Made by a program: the position numbers and the translations under genes. The notes beneath the pieces are model-generated. The model was not told where the DNA came from and did not search any database. It saw only the letters and a program-made list of their open reading frames with translations. From Pseudomonadota bacterium (GTDB lineage Bacteria > Pseudomonadota > Alphaproteobacteria > Reyranellales > Reyranellaceae): a stretch of DNA of 64,000 nt. The stretch spans positions 62,001 to 126,000 of the forward strand of contig JAFEBU010000027.1 in NCBI GenBank assembly GCA_018242505.1, read 5' to 3'. This document shows positions 1 to 9,138 of this stretch, one piece after another (the stretch's first letter is position 1; every line of letters starts with the position of its first letter).

Positions 1-136
1 CCGTTCAACAAGTTGGGGAAGATGTAATCCGTCGCCCTGAGCGCAGCCGGGCAGCCTTGGCCGATACGAACAAGGTCTTTCCGCTCGTCGCTGTGCTCCT
101 CGGTCGAGACGACGGAAGAAAGCGGAGGAAACAACA

Positions 137-925
137 ATGAACAGACTCGACGGCAAGGTTGCATTCCTGTCAGGCGCGGCGCGCGGCATCGGCGGAGCGA
201 CTGCGCGGCTGATGGCAAGCGCCGGCGCCAAGGTCGTGATCGGTGATGTGCTGGATGAGCCGGGCAAGAAGCTCGCCAAGGAGATCGGGGCGCTCTACGT
301 CCATCTCGATGTCACGCAGGAAGCGGCCTGGGCGGCGGCGATGGACGCCACCCTGAAGCAGTTCGGCAAGCTCGACGTGCTGGTGAACAACGCCGGCATC
401 TTCAACGGCAAGGGCGTGGAGGAGGCCTCGCTCGAGGAATGGAACCGGTTGGTTGCGGTGAACCTGACGGGTGTCGTGCTGGGCACGCGCGCGGCGCTGC
501 CCCATCTCAAGGAAAGCGGCGCCAAGAGCGTGCATGGGGCCGCCATCGTCAATCTCGCTTCGGTCGCGGGCTTGGTCGGCTCGCAGCTCGATCCGCTCTA
601 CTCGCTGACCAAGGGCGGCGTGACGCTCTTCACCAAGTCGACCGCGCTTGAGTTCGGCCGCAAGGGCTACAAGATCCGCGTCAATTCGATCCACCCTGGC
701 GTCATCGACACGGATATGGGCCAGCAAACCTTTGCCATGCGCGCCCGGGCGCTGGGCGCCAACGATCCTGACACCTTGCGCAACGCTTCGGTGCGCCTGC
801 ATCCGATCGGCCGGTTGGGCATCGCTGACGACATTGCCAAGGGCATCGTTTTTCTCGCTTCCGACGACGCCGCCTTCATGACCGGGTCCGGCCTGGTGGT
901 CGATGGCGGTTTCACCGCGCAATAA
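137..925 (+). CDS. SDR family NAD(P)-dependent oxidoreductase
   Basis: This 262-residue protein is a classical short-chain dehydrogenase that oxidises or reduces a hydroxyl/keto group with NAD(P). The glycine-rich cofactor motif SGAARGIGG lies at about residues 12-20, the NNAG motif at about 84-87, the catalytic Ser in NLASVAG and the YxxxK pair in YSLTKGG at about 153-159. The C-terminus GSGLVVDGGFTAQ is typical of the cyclopentanol/3-alpha-hydroxysteroid dehydrogenase-like subgroup. A strong Shine-Dalgarno (GGAGGAAAC) precedes the ATG. The luciferase-like monooxygenase starts 22 bases downstream on the same strand, so the two are probably co-transcribed. The substrate cannot be read from the sequence. 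Confidence 0.9.
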   Translation: MNRLDGKVAFLSGAARGIGGATARLMASAGAKVVIGDVLDEPGKKLAKEIGALYVHLDVTQEAAWAAAMDATLKQFGKLDVLVNNAGIFNGKGVEEASLEEWNRLVAVNLTGVVLGTRAALPHLKESGAKSVHGAAIVNLASVAGLVGSQLDPLYSLTKGGVTLFTKSTALEFGRKGYKIRVNSIHPGVIDTDMGQQTFAMRARALGANDPDTLRNASVRLHPIGRLGIADDIAKGIVFLASDDAAFMTGSGLVVDGGFTAQ

Positions 926-947
926 ATGATTTAAGGAAGGGAATGTC

Positions 948-2249
948 ATGCGGTTTGGACTTCTCTACGAGCATCAGTTGCCGCGCCCGTGGACTGGCGA
1001 CGCCGAGCACCGGCTGTTCAAGGAGGCGCTGGCCCAGGTCGAATTGGCCGACTCGCTCGGCATCGACTACATCTGGGAAGTCGAGCACCACTTCCTCGAG
1101 GAATATGCCCATTCCTCCGCACCCGAGGTCTTCCTCGCGGCCTGCGCGGCACGCACCAAGCGCATCCGCATCGGCCATGGCGTGGTGCTGGCGCCGCCCG
1201 CCTACAATCATCCGGCGCGTGTTGCCGAGCGCATTGCGACGCTCGACCTGATCGCCGACGGCCGTGTCGACTGGGGCACGGGCGAATCGGCCTCGCGCGT
1301 GGAGCTGGAGGGTTTCGGCGTCGACCCCGACCAGAAGAAGGCGATGTGGGCCGAAGCCGTCGAGCAGACCGCCAACATGATGGCGATGAACCCGTATCCC
1401 GGCTTCCAGGGCAAGTTCTTCTCCATGCCGGTGCGCAACGTGGTGCCCAAGCCGTTGCAGAAGCCGCATCCGCCGATCTGGGTCGCCTGTTCCCGGCGCG
1501 AGACCATCCACGCTGCGGCGCGGGCCGGCATCGGCGCACTCACCTTCGCGTTCGTCGACCCGGCGGAAGCCGCCAAGTGGGCGCACGAATATTACGACAT
1601 CATCAAAAGTGATCAGTGCGTGCCGATCGGCCACACGGTCAACGCCAACATCGCCATGGTGACGGGCTTCTCTTGCCATGAGGATGGTGCCGAAGCGCGT
1701 CGCCGCGGCTCGGAAGGCTTCCAGTTCTTCGGCTATTCGCTTGGTCACTACTACGTCTACGGGCACCACCAGCCGGGCGTGACCGACATCTGGGAGCGCT
1801 TCGAGGCGGCCAAAGACAAGCTGCCGCCGGCCGGACGCGGCAGCGGCATCGGCACGCCGGCCGAACTCGCCGACCACCTGCGTCAGTATCAGGAGGCTGG
1901 TGTCGACCAGGTCGTGTTCATCCAGCAGGGCGGCCGCAACAAGCATGAGCATATCTGCGATTCGCTGCGGCTCTTTGCCGACAAGGTGATGCCGACGCTG
2001 AAATCCGACCAGGCGGCACGCGATGCCAAAAAGCAGGCCGAGCTTGCTCCATTCATCGCTGCGGCACTGAAGCGCAAGCAGAAGATGCCGCCCGTCGCCG
2101 CCTCGGCCATTCCCACGGTTTCCGCTTATGGCCGGACGGTCGTGCAGGCCGACCAGAGCACAGAAGGCCCGACGCACCATATCGCTGCGGACATTGCGGT
2201 GATGATGAACGATCCGGCTGCCAAGAAGAACAAGGCCGCCGCTGAGTAG
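948..2249 (+). CDS. LLM class flavin-dependent oxidoreductase (luciferase-like monooxygenase)
   Basis: The 433-residue product has the bacterial luciferase/alkanal monooxygenase TIM-barrel signature: an N-terminal strand MRFGLLYEHQLPRPW, a VEHHFLEEY segment around residue 45, IRIGHGVVLAPP around residue 75, and an ERIATLDLIADGRVDWGTG stretch that forms the FMN/phosphate region. Such enzymes use reduced FMN and O2 to oxidise an organic substrate. The ATG has a good purine-rich RBS (AAGGAAGGGA). The last 70 or so residues, rich in Ala/Lys/Pro, extend beyond the usual barrel. An NADPH-dependent FMN reductase-like gene converges on it from the opposite strand and could supply FMNH2, which is inference from proximity. 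Confidence 0.88.
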   Translation: MRFGLLYEHQLPRPWTGDAEHRLFKEALAQVELADSLGIDYIWEVEHHFLEEYAHSSAPEVFLAACAARTKRIRIGHGVVLAPPAYNHPARVAERIATLDLIADGRVDWGTGESASRVELEGFGVDPDQKKAMWAEAVEQTANMMAMNPYPGFQGKFFSMPVRNVVPKPLQKPHPPIWVACSRRETIHAAARAGIGALTFAFVDPAEAAKWAHEYYDIIKSDQCVPIGHTVNANIAMVTGFSCHEDGAEARRRGSEGFQFFGYSLGHYYVYGHHQPGVTDIWERFEAAKDKLPPAGRGSGIGTPAELADHLRQYQEAGVDQVVFIQQGGRNKHEHICDSLRLFADKVMPTLKSDQAARDAKKQAELAPFIAAALKRKQKMPPVAASAIPTVSAYGRTVVQADQSTEGPTHHIAADIAVMMNDPAAKKNKAAAE

Positions 2250-2253
2250 GTCC

Positions 2254-2712
2254 CTAGAAAATGCCGGCGGCGAGGCCGGCCGCCATCGCCGCGCCCAACT
2301 CCTCGCATTGCTCGACGAAGACGGGCTGCCAGGGGCCGCGACAGATCAGCGGCTCCTGCACCATGCGCCAGCGCAACCCGGTCAGGATGGTTTCGATGCC
2401 GCGGCGCGTCCCTGTGCCGTCGTTGCCGGCGCGGATATAGACGGCGCAGGGCAGGCCCTGGGTCCGGTTGAGCAGCGTATTGTAGGAACGGTCAAAGAAG
2501 TCCTTCAGCGCGCCGCTCATGTAGCCGAGATTTTCCGTCGTCCCCAGGATGACGGCTTCGGCGGCCAGGACATCGTCCGGCCCGGCCTGCAGGGGAGCGG
2601 CGACCCTGACCTCGATTGCCGTTTCGCCCAGCGCGCCGCGTTCGGCGGCCGCACGCAAGGCAAGCGTGTTCTCCGACGGCGCATGTGCCACGATCAGCAA
2701 TCGCTTCGCCAT
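2254..2712 (-). CDS. Flavodoxin-like NAD(P)H-dependent FMN reductase family protein
   Basis: A 152-residue flavodoxin-fold protein. It begins MAKRLLIVAHAPSENT, the first strand and FMN phosphate-binding loop, and contains ILGTTENLGYMSGALKDFF at about residues 55-73, the typical FMN isoalloxazine-contacting loop of NADPH-dependent FMN reductases and flavodoxin-like oxidoreductases. It sits between and opposite to two plus-strand genes; its start is 29 bases from the divergent acyl-CoA carboxylase start, so the two promoters must overlap. It is a plausible reductase partner for the neighbouring luciferase-like enzyme, but the arrangement is convergent rather than operonic. Confidence 0.75.
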   Translation of the reverse strand: MAKRLLIVAHAPSENTLALRAAAERGALGETAIEVRVAAPLQAGPDDVLAAEAVILGTTENLGYMSGALKDFFDRSYNTLLNRTQGLPCAVYIRAGNDGTGTRRGIETILTGLRWRMVQEPLICRGPWQPVFVEQCEELGAAMAAGLAAGIF

Positions 2713-2741
2713 GACCCGCTTTTACTCCGATCCCTGACCCC

Positions 2742-5700
2742 ATGCTCAAGAAACTCCTGATCGCCAATCGCGGCGAGATCGCCATCCGCATTGCCCAGGC
2801 CGCGGCCGAACTCGGGATCGAGACCGTCGGCGTCCACTCCGAGGACGACGCAACGTCGCTGCACGTCAGGCGCGTCGATCGGGCGGTCGCGCTGAAAGGA
2901 CGCGGTGCGGCCGCTTACCTCGACATCGCGGCAGTCGTTGCCGCAGCAAAGAAAGCGGGATGCGACGCCATCCATCCAGGCTATGGCTTTTTGTCCGAGA
3001 ATGCCGGTCTGGCGCGTGCTTGCGGCGAGGCCAAGCTGGTCTTTGTCGGGCCGACGCCTGAACAGCTCGAGCTGTTCGGCGACAAGGCTGCCGCGCGCGC
3101 CCACGCCGAGAAATGCAAGGTCCCGGTGCTGCCGGGCACGGGCGGAAAGATCGATGCCGAAGGTGCGGCAACCTTCTTCAAGAAGCATGCGAAGTCTGGC
3201 GTTGCCTTGAAGGCGATCTCGGGCGGCGGCGGGCGTGGCATGCGGCTGATCAAGAGCGAAGGCGAGATCGCCGAAGCCTTCGCACGCGCCTCGGCCGAGG
3301 CGAAGTCCGCTTTCGGCGACGGCACGCTCTATGCCGAGCGGCTGGTGGACCGGGCGCGCCACATCGAGGTCCAGGTCGTGGGCGACGGAAAGGGCGGCAT
3401 CGCCGCCCTCGGCGAGCGCGAATGCACCTTGCAACGGCGCAGCCAGAAGATTGTCGAGCTGGCGCCCAGTCCGAACCTCGGACCGGCTCTGCGGAAGAAG
3501 ATCGTCGATGCCGCGGTCACGATGGCCAAGGCCGTGAAATACCGCAGCCTGGGCACTTTCGAGTTCCTGGTCGACGGCGATGAGTTCTTCTTCATCGAGG
3601 CCAACCCGCGCCTGCAGGTGGAGCACACCGTCACGGAGGAGGTGTGGGGCGTCGATCTCGTGAAGGCCCAGCTTCTGCTGGCGGGTGGCGCGGCCTTGGC
3701 GGAGACGAGTGTGAAAGACGCGTCGTCGCGCGGCAATGCCATCCAGCTGCGCGTGAACATGGAGACCATGACGGCCGACGGCTCGGCCAAACCGGGCGGC
3801 GGTACGCTCTCGGTCTTCGAACCGCCCTCAGGTCCCGGTGTGCGGGTCGACACCTACGGCTATGCCGGCTACCGCACCAATCCCAACTTCGATTCGCTGA
3901 TCGCCAAGGTGATCGTGCACGGCGCCTCCTTCGAGGAAGCATTGGCGCGTGCCGACCGGGCGCTGGCGGCTTTCCGGCTGGAGGGCGCGCCCTCCAACGT
4001 TCCGTTCCTGCGTGCGCTGCTGGCCGATCCTGCCGTCCGCGCCGACAAGGTGCATACGCGCTTCGTCGACGAGAATGCCGGCAAACTGATCGAAACGGCG
4101 GCAAAGCTGCAGCCCGGACTTTATTTCCCTGCAGCGACATCCAACGGACCGACCGGTCGGCAGGCGGGAGCGCGCGTGGATGCTGTCGATCCACTGGCCG
4201 TGCTGGCGTTCGGCAAGCAGACATCCGTGCAGGCGGGGCCGGATGCGGCGGATCAGGCACCGGAAGGCACGGTGCCCGTGCCGGCGCCCATGCAAGGCAC
4301 CGTCGTCAGCATCGCGGTCAAGGAGGGCGACGCCGTCGCGGCCGGCCAGCCGCTGCTGATCATGGACGCCATGAAGATGCAGCATGAGATCAAGAGCCCC
4401 GCGCGCGGCTATGTGCGGCGCATCGCCGTGGAAGCGGGCGAAACGATCTATGAAGGTCATTCGCTGCTGTTCGTCGAGGAGGCCGATGTCGAGGTGAAAG
4501 GCGGCGCGGTCGAGGAGAAGATCGACCTCGACCATATCCGGCCCGACCTCGCCGAATATTTCGAGCGCCGCGCGCTGACGCTCGACGAGAAGCGGCCGGA
4601 GGCGGTGGCACGGCGGCGCAAGACCAACCAGCGGACCGCACGCGAGAACCTGAATGATCTGGTCGACCCTGACACCTTCGTCGAATACGGCGCATTTGCC
4701 ATCGCCAGCCAGCGCACGCGTCGATCGGTCGAGGAGCTGATCCAGAGAACGCCGGCCGACGGCCTGATCACCGGTGTCGGTCGGGTGAATGGCGGGCTGT
4801 TTGGGCCGGACCGCAGTCGTGTCGGTGTCGCGCTCTATGACTACACGGTGCTGGCCGGCACGCAGGGCAAGACCAACCATGAAAAGAAAGACCGGCTGTT
4901 CGAGCTGGTCGAGCAGCAGCGCATCCCGCTCGTGGTGTTCACCGAAGGCGGCGGCGGGCGGCCAGGTGACATCGATGTGCAGTCGGTCGCCGGCCTCAAC
5001 ACCATGGCCTTCCATATCTTCGGTCGGTTGAGCGGCCTGGTGCCGCTGGTGGGCATCAACTCCGGCCGCTGCTTCGCCGGCAATGCCGCGCTGCTCGGCT
5101 GCTGCGATGTCGTGATCGCGACCAGGAATTCGTCGATCGGCATGGGCGGTCCGGCCATGATCGAGGGCGGCAACCTCGGCGTCTTCGCGCCCGAGGAAGT
5201 GGGGCCGATGAGCGTGCAGGTACCCAACGGCACGGTCGATATCGCGGTCGAAGATGAGATCGAGGCGGTCGCCGTCGCCAGGAAGTATCTGTCCTACTTC
5301 CAGGGGGCGGTGACCGATTGGCGTGCCGCCGACCAGCGGCTGCTGCGGCGGGCGATCCCGGAGAATCGCCTGCGGGTCTATGACGTGCGCACGGTGATCG
5401 ACACTCTGTGCGACGAGGGCTCCGTACTGGAGCTGCGCCGCGCTTTCGGGCCGGGCATGGTCACGGTACTGGCGCGCATCGAGGGCAAGCCGCTGGGCAT
5501 CGTCGCCAACAATCCGACGCACCTCGCCGGCGCGATCGACTCGGACGGCGCCGACAAGGCGGCGCGCTTTCTGCAGCTTTGCGATGCTTTCGACCTGCCG
5601 GTCCTGTTCCTCTGCGATACGCCGGGCATGATGGTGGGGCCGGAGATCGAAAAGACGGCGCTGGTGCGCCACTGCTCGCGCCTCTTCGTGGTCGGCGCCA

Positions 5701-6092
5701 ATCTCGGCGTGCCGTTCGGCACCATCGTGTTGCGCAAGGCGTATGGGCTTGGCGCACAGGCGATGGCGGGTGGCTCGTTCCATGCCGGCGCCTTTGCGAT
5801 TTCCTGGCCGACCGGCGAGTTCGGTGGCATGGGGCTCGAAGGGGCGGTCAAACTCGGCTTCCGCAAGGAGCTGCAGGCGGTGAGCGATCCGGCCGCGCGC
5901 CGCGCGCTGTTCGACAAGATGGTGGCGGCGGCTTATGCCCGCGGCAAGGCGCTCAGCACCGCGACCTACTTCGAGGTCGACGAGGTGATCGACCCCGCCG
6001 ATTCGCGCCGCTGGATCGCGACGGCATTGCTCGGCGCTGGCCCCAAGCGGCGCGACGGTCACAAGAAACGACCCAATATCGACACCTGGTGA
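2742..6092 (+). CDS. Single-chain acyl-CoA carboxylase (biotin carboxylase-BCCP-carboxyltransferase fusion)
   Basis: One 1116-residue polypeptide carries a whole biotin-dependent carboxylase. Residues 1 to about 450 are a biotin carboxylase with an ATP-grasp domain (GRGMRLI glycine loop, EANPRLQVEHTVTEEVWG). The biotinyl domain contains MDAMKMQHEI with the acceptor Lys at residue 545. From about 600 to the end is a carboxyltransferase of the PccB/AccD type, with GGGGRPGDIDV and the late LCDTPGMMVGPEIE segment. This layout matches the single-chain long-chain acyl-CoA carboxylases known from mycobacteria and alphaproteobacteria such as Rhodopseudomonas, which act as homohexamers; substrate preference there is broad acyl-CoA. 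An SDR follows after 7 bases, suggesting an operon. Substrate chain length is not predictable here. Confidence 0.93.
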   Translation: MLKKLLIANRGEIAIRIAQAAAELGIETVGVHSEDDATSLHVRRVDRAVALKGRGAAAYLDIAAVVAAAKKAGCDAIHPGYGFLSENAGLARACGEAKLVFVGPTPEQLELFGDKAAARAHAEKCKVPVLPGTGGKIDAEGAATFFKKHAKSGVALKAISGGGGRGMRLIKSEGEIAEAFARASAEAKSAFGDGTLYAERLVDRARHIEVQVVGDGKGGIAALGERECTLQRRSQKIVELAPSPNLGPALRKKIVDAAVTMAKAVKYRSLGTFEFLVDGDEFFFIEANPRLQVEHTVTEEVWGVDLVKAQLLLAGGAALAETSVKDASSRGNAIQLRVNMETMTADGSAKPGGGTLSVFEPPSGPGVRVDTYGYAGYRTNPNFDSLIAKVIVHGASFEEALARADRALAAFRLEGAPSNVPFLRALLADPAVRADKVHTRFVDENAGKLIETAAKLQPGLYFPAATSNGPTGRQAGARVDAVDPLAVLAFGKQTSVQAGPDAADQAPEGTVPVPAPMQGTVVSIAVKEGDAVAAGQPLLIMDAMKMQHEIKSPARGYVRRIAVEAGETIYEGHSLLFVEEADVEVKGGAVEEKIDLDHIRPDLAEYFERRALTLDEKRPEAVARRRKTNQRTARENLNDLVDPDTFVEYGAFAIASQRTRRSVEELIQRTPADGLITGVGRVNGGLFGPDRSRVGVALYDYTVLAGTQGKTNHEKKDRLFELVEQQRIPLVVFTEGGGGRPGDIDVQSVAGLNTMAFHIFGRLSGLVPLVGINSGRCFAGNAALLGCCDVVIATRNSSIGMGGPAMIEGGNLGVFAPEEVGPMSVQVPNGTVDIAVEDEIEAVAVARKYLSYFQGAVTDWRAADQRLLRRAIPENRLRVYDVRTVIDTLCDEGSVLELRRAFGPGMVTVLARIEGKPLGIVANNPTHLAGAIDSDGADKAARFLQLCDAFDLPVLFLCDTPGMMVGPEIEKTALVRHCSRLFVVGANLGVPFGTIVLRKAYGLGAQAMAGGSFHAGAFAISWPTGEFGGMGLEGAVKLGFRKELQAVSDPAARRALFDKMVAAAYARGKALSTATYFEVDEVIDPADSRRWIATALLGAGPKRRDGHKKRPNIDTW

Positions 6093-6099
6093 GGAACGC

Positions 6100-7071
6100 A
6101 TGAAGGACTTTGCAGGACGGATCGCCGTGGTCACCGGCGGGGGCTCGGGTATGGGCCGCGAACTGGTGCGCCAGCTCGTCGCCGAAGGCTGCAGCATCGC
6201 CATGTGCGACGTCTCCTCCTCCGGCCTCGCCGGCACCAAGGGGCTGTGCGAGAAGGAGCGCCTGCCGCAGGGCCTGCGCATCACCTCGCACGTCGTCGAC
6301 GTGTCCGACGAGGCGCAGGTGCTACGCTTCCGCGACGAGGTCGCGGAGCAGCACCAGACCGATCGCATCCATCTCCTGTTCAACAATGCCGGCATCGGCG
6401 GTGGCGGCAGCATGATCGTGAACGAGCGCACCGAATGGGAGCGGACGTTCAACATCTGCTGGGGCGGGGTCTACTTCTGCACCCGCGGCTTCCTGCCCAT
6501 GCTGCAGAAGGCCGACCAGGGCCACATCGTCAACACCAGCAGCGTCAACGGCTTCTGGGCCTCGATCGGACCGGGCGTGCCGCACACCGCCTACAGCGCC
6601 GCGAAGTTCGCCGTGAAAGGTTTCTCGGAAGCCCTGCAGACGGACCTTCGCCTCAATGCTCCGCACATCAAATGTTCGGTCGTGATGCCGGGCCATATCG
6701 GCACCGGGATCGCCGGCAATACCGGCAAGGTGCAGAACCGGAACGACAGCGATGCCGTGAGCCCGGAGCAAATTCAGCAGGCTCGTGCACGCATCACCTC
6801 CACCGGCCGGGATACCTCCACGCTCTCCGATGCCCAGATCGAGCAGTCCATCCGCGAGCGCGCCCGACGCTTCCTCGAAGAGGCGCCGATGACGGCGGCG
6901 GAGGCGGCGACCGTGATCCTCGACGGTGTGAAAGCCGACCGCTGGCGAATCCTGGTCGGCAAGGATGCACACCGGATCGACGAACTGGTGCGCCAGACGC
7001 CCGAGCAGGCCTACGAGGCCGATTTCTTCAGTCGCCTGGCCGCCGAGGTGAACTGGCGCGTCGGGCGCTGA
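6100..7071 (+). CDS. SDR family oxidoreductase
   Basis: A 323-residue short-chain dehydrogenase, longer than the classical 250 residues because of a C-terminal helical extension. TGGGSGMG (about residues 12-19) binds NAD(P), NNAGIGGGG follows at about 97, the catalytic Ser is in NTSSVNG and YSAAK gives the Tyr/Lys pair at about 165-169. The ATG lies 7 bases after the acyl-CoA carboxylase stop with GAGGAACGC as RBS, so the pair is almost certainly one transcript and the enzyme may act on a related acyl or hydroxyacyl compound (inference). The C-terminal segment with MTAAEAATVILDGVKADRWRI resembles SDRs often annotated as acting on lipids or sterols. Confidence 0.9.
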   Translation: MKDFAGRIAVVTGGGSGMGRELVRQLVAEGCSIAMCDVSSSGLAGTKGLCEKERLPQGLRITSHVVDVSDEAQVLRFRDEVAEQHQTDRIHLLFNNAGIGGGGSMIVNERTEWERTFNICWGGVYFCTRGFLPMLQKADQGHIVNTSSVNGFWASIGPGVPHTAYSAAKFAVKGFSEALQTDLRLNAPHIKCSVVMPGHIGTGIAGNTGKVQNRNDSDAVSPEQIQQARARITSTGRDTSTLSDAQIEQSIRERARRFLEEAPMTAAEAATVILDGVKADRWRILVGKDAHRIDELVRQTPEQAYEADFFSRLAAEVNWRVGR

Positions 7072-7083
7072 CGGCAGCGAAGG

Positions 7084-8994
7084 TCAGGCTTTGAGCCAGA
7101 AGGTGTCCGGCTTGTAGAGGCCGATATAACCGCCGGGATCCCAGGCATAATAGCCCTTCTTGGGCACGTTCCTCACCTTGGGGCCGACCACGATCGGCTG
7201 ACCGATGCTGTTCAAGGTGCCGATCGAATAGACCTGATCCACGCTGTTCTGCAGGATCTTGTCCCAGGCCTTGCGGCGCGTGTCGTTGTCGGTTGCCGTC
7301 TCCCACATGCGCAGATCGTCGAGCAGGATGCAGACGTCCTGCACGTCGCACTTCTCTCCCTGCTTGCCCTTCGATTCGATGAACATGCCCCAACGCGGCC
7401 ACTGCAGGCCGCCCTGCATGGTCGGGCAGAACTCCTTGGGTGAGGTTTCCAATGACGGGACGGCGGTCACCACGCCGGCATAGGCGGTCATGATGGCGTC
7501 GCCGGAGAAGGCACGCATGCGGAAGTTGTTGAGCGACTGAGGCTTGCTCAGGAGCTTGATGCCGATCTTCTTCCACTGGTCGGCGATGAGCGACAACATG
7601 TCGGTGTCTTCGCTGATCTCGCTCGAATATTCGACAATGATGGTGGCGGGCCGACCGTCGGACAGGAGCCGGATGCCTTCGTCGTTGCGCTTCTTAAGAC
7701 CCAGCTCATCGAGCAGGCGGTTGGCGAGCTTCGCGTCGTAGTTCGCCCACTTGGTCGCATATTCCGGCTTGAACAGCACCGACTGCGGCATGATCGTGTT
7801 GTTCGACGGCTTGGCGAGGCCGGTGTAGATCACCTCGTTCAACTCGTCGCGGTCGATGCCCATGGAGAGGGCGCGGCGGAAGCGGACTTCGCGATTGAGC
7901 TTGCGCCAGACATCGTCCTTTGCGTTCAGGTTGGGATAGAGCGCGAGCTGCGAGCCCGAGCCCTGCTCCCACAGCAGCACGTCGACATGGCTTGTCTGAC
8001 TGCTTTTGCGCAGGAAGGTATAGTCGCGCATGTTGAGATAGCGGCACTGCAGGTCGGACTCGCCGAGGCCGGCCTTGGCCGGCACGAGATTGGCCGCGAC
8101 CACTGTGAAGACGACCCGGTCGAAGTAGGGGAGCTGGCAGCCCTTTTCGTCGACGCGATAATAGTAGGGATTGCGATCATAGACGAAACGCTGCGCCGGC
8201 GACGCCGTGGTCTGCATCCAGGGATTGAGCGTCGGCAAGTCGGGGTTGCTGTCGTAGTACATCGTGTCGACGCTACGATGGATTTGCACCCAGTTGCCGC
8301 CTTGGCCGCCGCGCGAGGCCTTGGTGATCTCGTCGATCGGGGTGTACTTGGCATGGAACTTCTTGAGATAGTGTGACGGCCGGAACAGCCACAACGGCGC
8401 AGCTCGCGCCTGGCTCTCGATGAAATAGGGGTTGGGCTTGTCCCAAGTGTAGCGGATCGTGCGTTCGTCGGAGATCTCGACCTTCGGCGGCTGGCCGTCG
8501 ACCAGGAGCTCGACCGATGGACCCGATGGCGAGAGATCCTTGTTGTTGGCGATATCTTCCCAGAAGTAGCGAAAGTCCTCGGTCGTGAACGGATGGCCGT
8601 CGGACCACTTGTGGCCGGCGCGCAGCTTGAAGGTGAAGTCGCGTCCGTCCTTGACCTCGTAGCTATCGAGGATGTCGGTCTGCAACTTGAACTTGTCGTC
8701 GTAGACGATCAGGCGGGTGTTGGCGTAGATCGTCATTAGGCGGGTATCGCGGGCGTTGGCGATCAGCATGTTGACTTCGCCGCCCTGGCGACCCGGCCCG
8801 TCGCCGCCGGGGAAATAGCTGACGATCGAAGGTTGCTGGGGAACGCGGTTGGCGACAGCCGGCAGTTTGCCGGACTTCACCTTGTCTGCAAGCCACGGCG
8901 TTTCCTGAAGGGTAGGCAGCGGGGCTGCCCGAAGGATAGTCGGCGGGAAGAACGCACCAAGCGCCATGCCCGCGGTAAAGACGCGCCTCTTCAT
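7084..8994 (-). CDS. ABC transporter substrate-binding protein, peptide/nickel (family 5) type, Tat-exported
   Basis: A 636-residue periplasmic solute-binding protein of the DppA/OppA class. The N-terminus MKRRVFTAGMALGAFFPP has a twin-arginine and hydrophobic core, so it is probably a Tat signal. The mature part has FKLRAGHKWSDGHPFTTEDF at about residues 125-144 and FRRALSMGIDRDELNEVIY at about 375-393, both hallmark segments of family 5 binding proteins. No permease or ATPase genes adjoin it, so it is an orphan here and must work with a transporter encoded elsewhere, or serve another binding role. Convergent with the SDR to its left. Ligand unknown; family members bind peptides, glycosides or metal chelates. 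Confidence 0.88.
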   Translation of the reverse strand: MKRRVFTAGMALGAFFPPTILRAAPLPTLQETPWLADKVKSGKLPAVANRVPQQPSIVSYFPGGDGPGRQGGEVNMLIANARDTRLMTIYANTRLIVYDDKFKLQTDILDSYEVKDGRDFTFKLRAGHKWSDGHPFTTEDFRYFWEDIANNKDLSPSGPSVELLVDGQPPKVEISDERTIRYTWDKPNPYFIESQARAAPLWLFRPSHYLKKFHAKYTPIDEITKASRGGQGGNWVQIHRSVDTMYYDSNPDLPTLNPWMQTTASPAQRFVYDRNPYYYRVDEKGCQLPYFDRVVFTVVAANLVPAKAGLGESDLQCRYLNMRDYTFLRKSSQTSHVDVLLWEQGSGSQLALYPNLNAKDDVWRKLNREVRFRRALSMGIDRDELNEVIYTGLAKPSNNTIMPQSVLFKPEYATKWANYDAKLANRLLDELGLKKRNDEGIRLLSDGRPATIIVEYSSEISEDTDMLSLIADQWKKIGIKLLSKPQSLNNFRMRAFSGDAIMTAYAGVVTAVPSLETSPKEFCPTMQGGLQWPRWGMFIESKGKQGEKCDVQDVCILLDDLRMWETATDNDTRRKAWDKILQNSVDQVYSIGTLNSIGQPIVVGPKVRNVPKKGYYAWDPGGYIGLYKPDTFWLKA

Positions 8995-9138
8995 CGCCCT
9001 ACCTCACCTGTCATCGTTATTGATATTGCTGCCATTGCCAGAATCCAGCACTGACCATGATCAAAGGGCCTGGCGGCGCACCGGTCAATGGCGTCGGCCT
9101 GCTGAAATCGACGCAGAGTGCGCCGACCGGTCTTCGCG

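Noticed and set aside
1..27. Open frame PFNKLGKM-stop at the left edge
   Set aside because: It could be the tail of an upstream gene, but eight codons are too few to support a call.
170..949. Long minus-strand open frame opposite the first SDR, and many similar frames opposite other genes
   Set aside because: High GC makes antisense frames long. Their translations are Arg/His-rich with no domain motifs and no ribosome site, so they are shadows.
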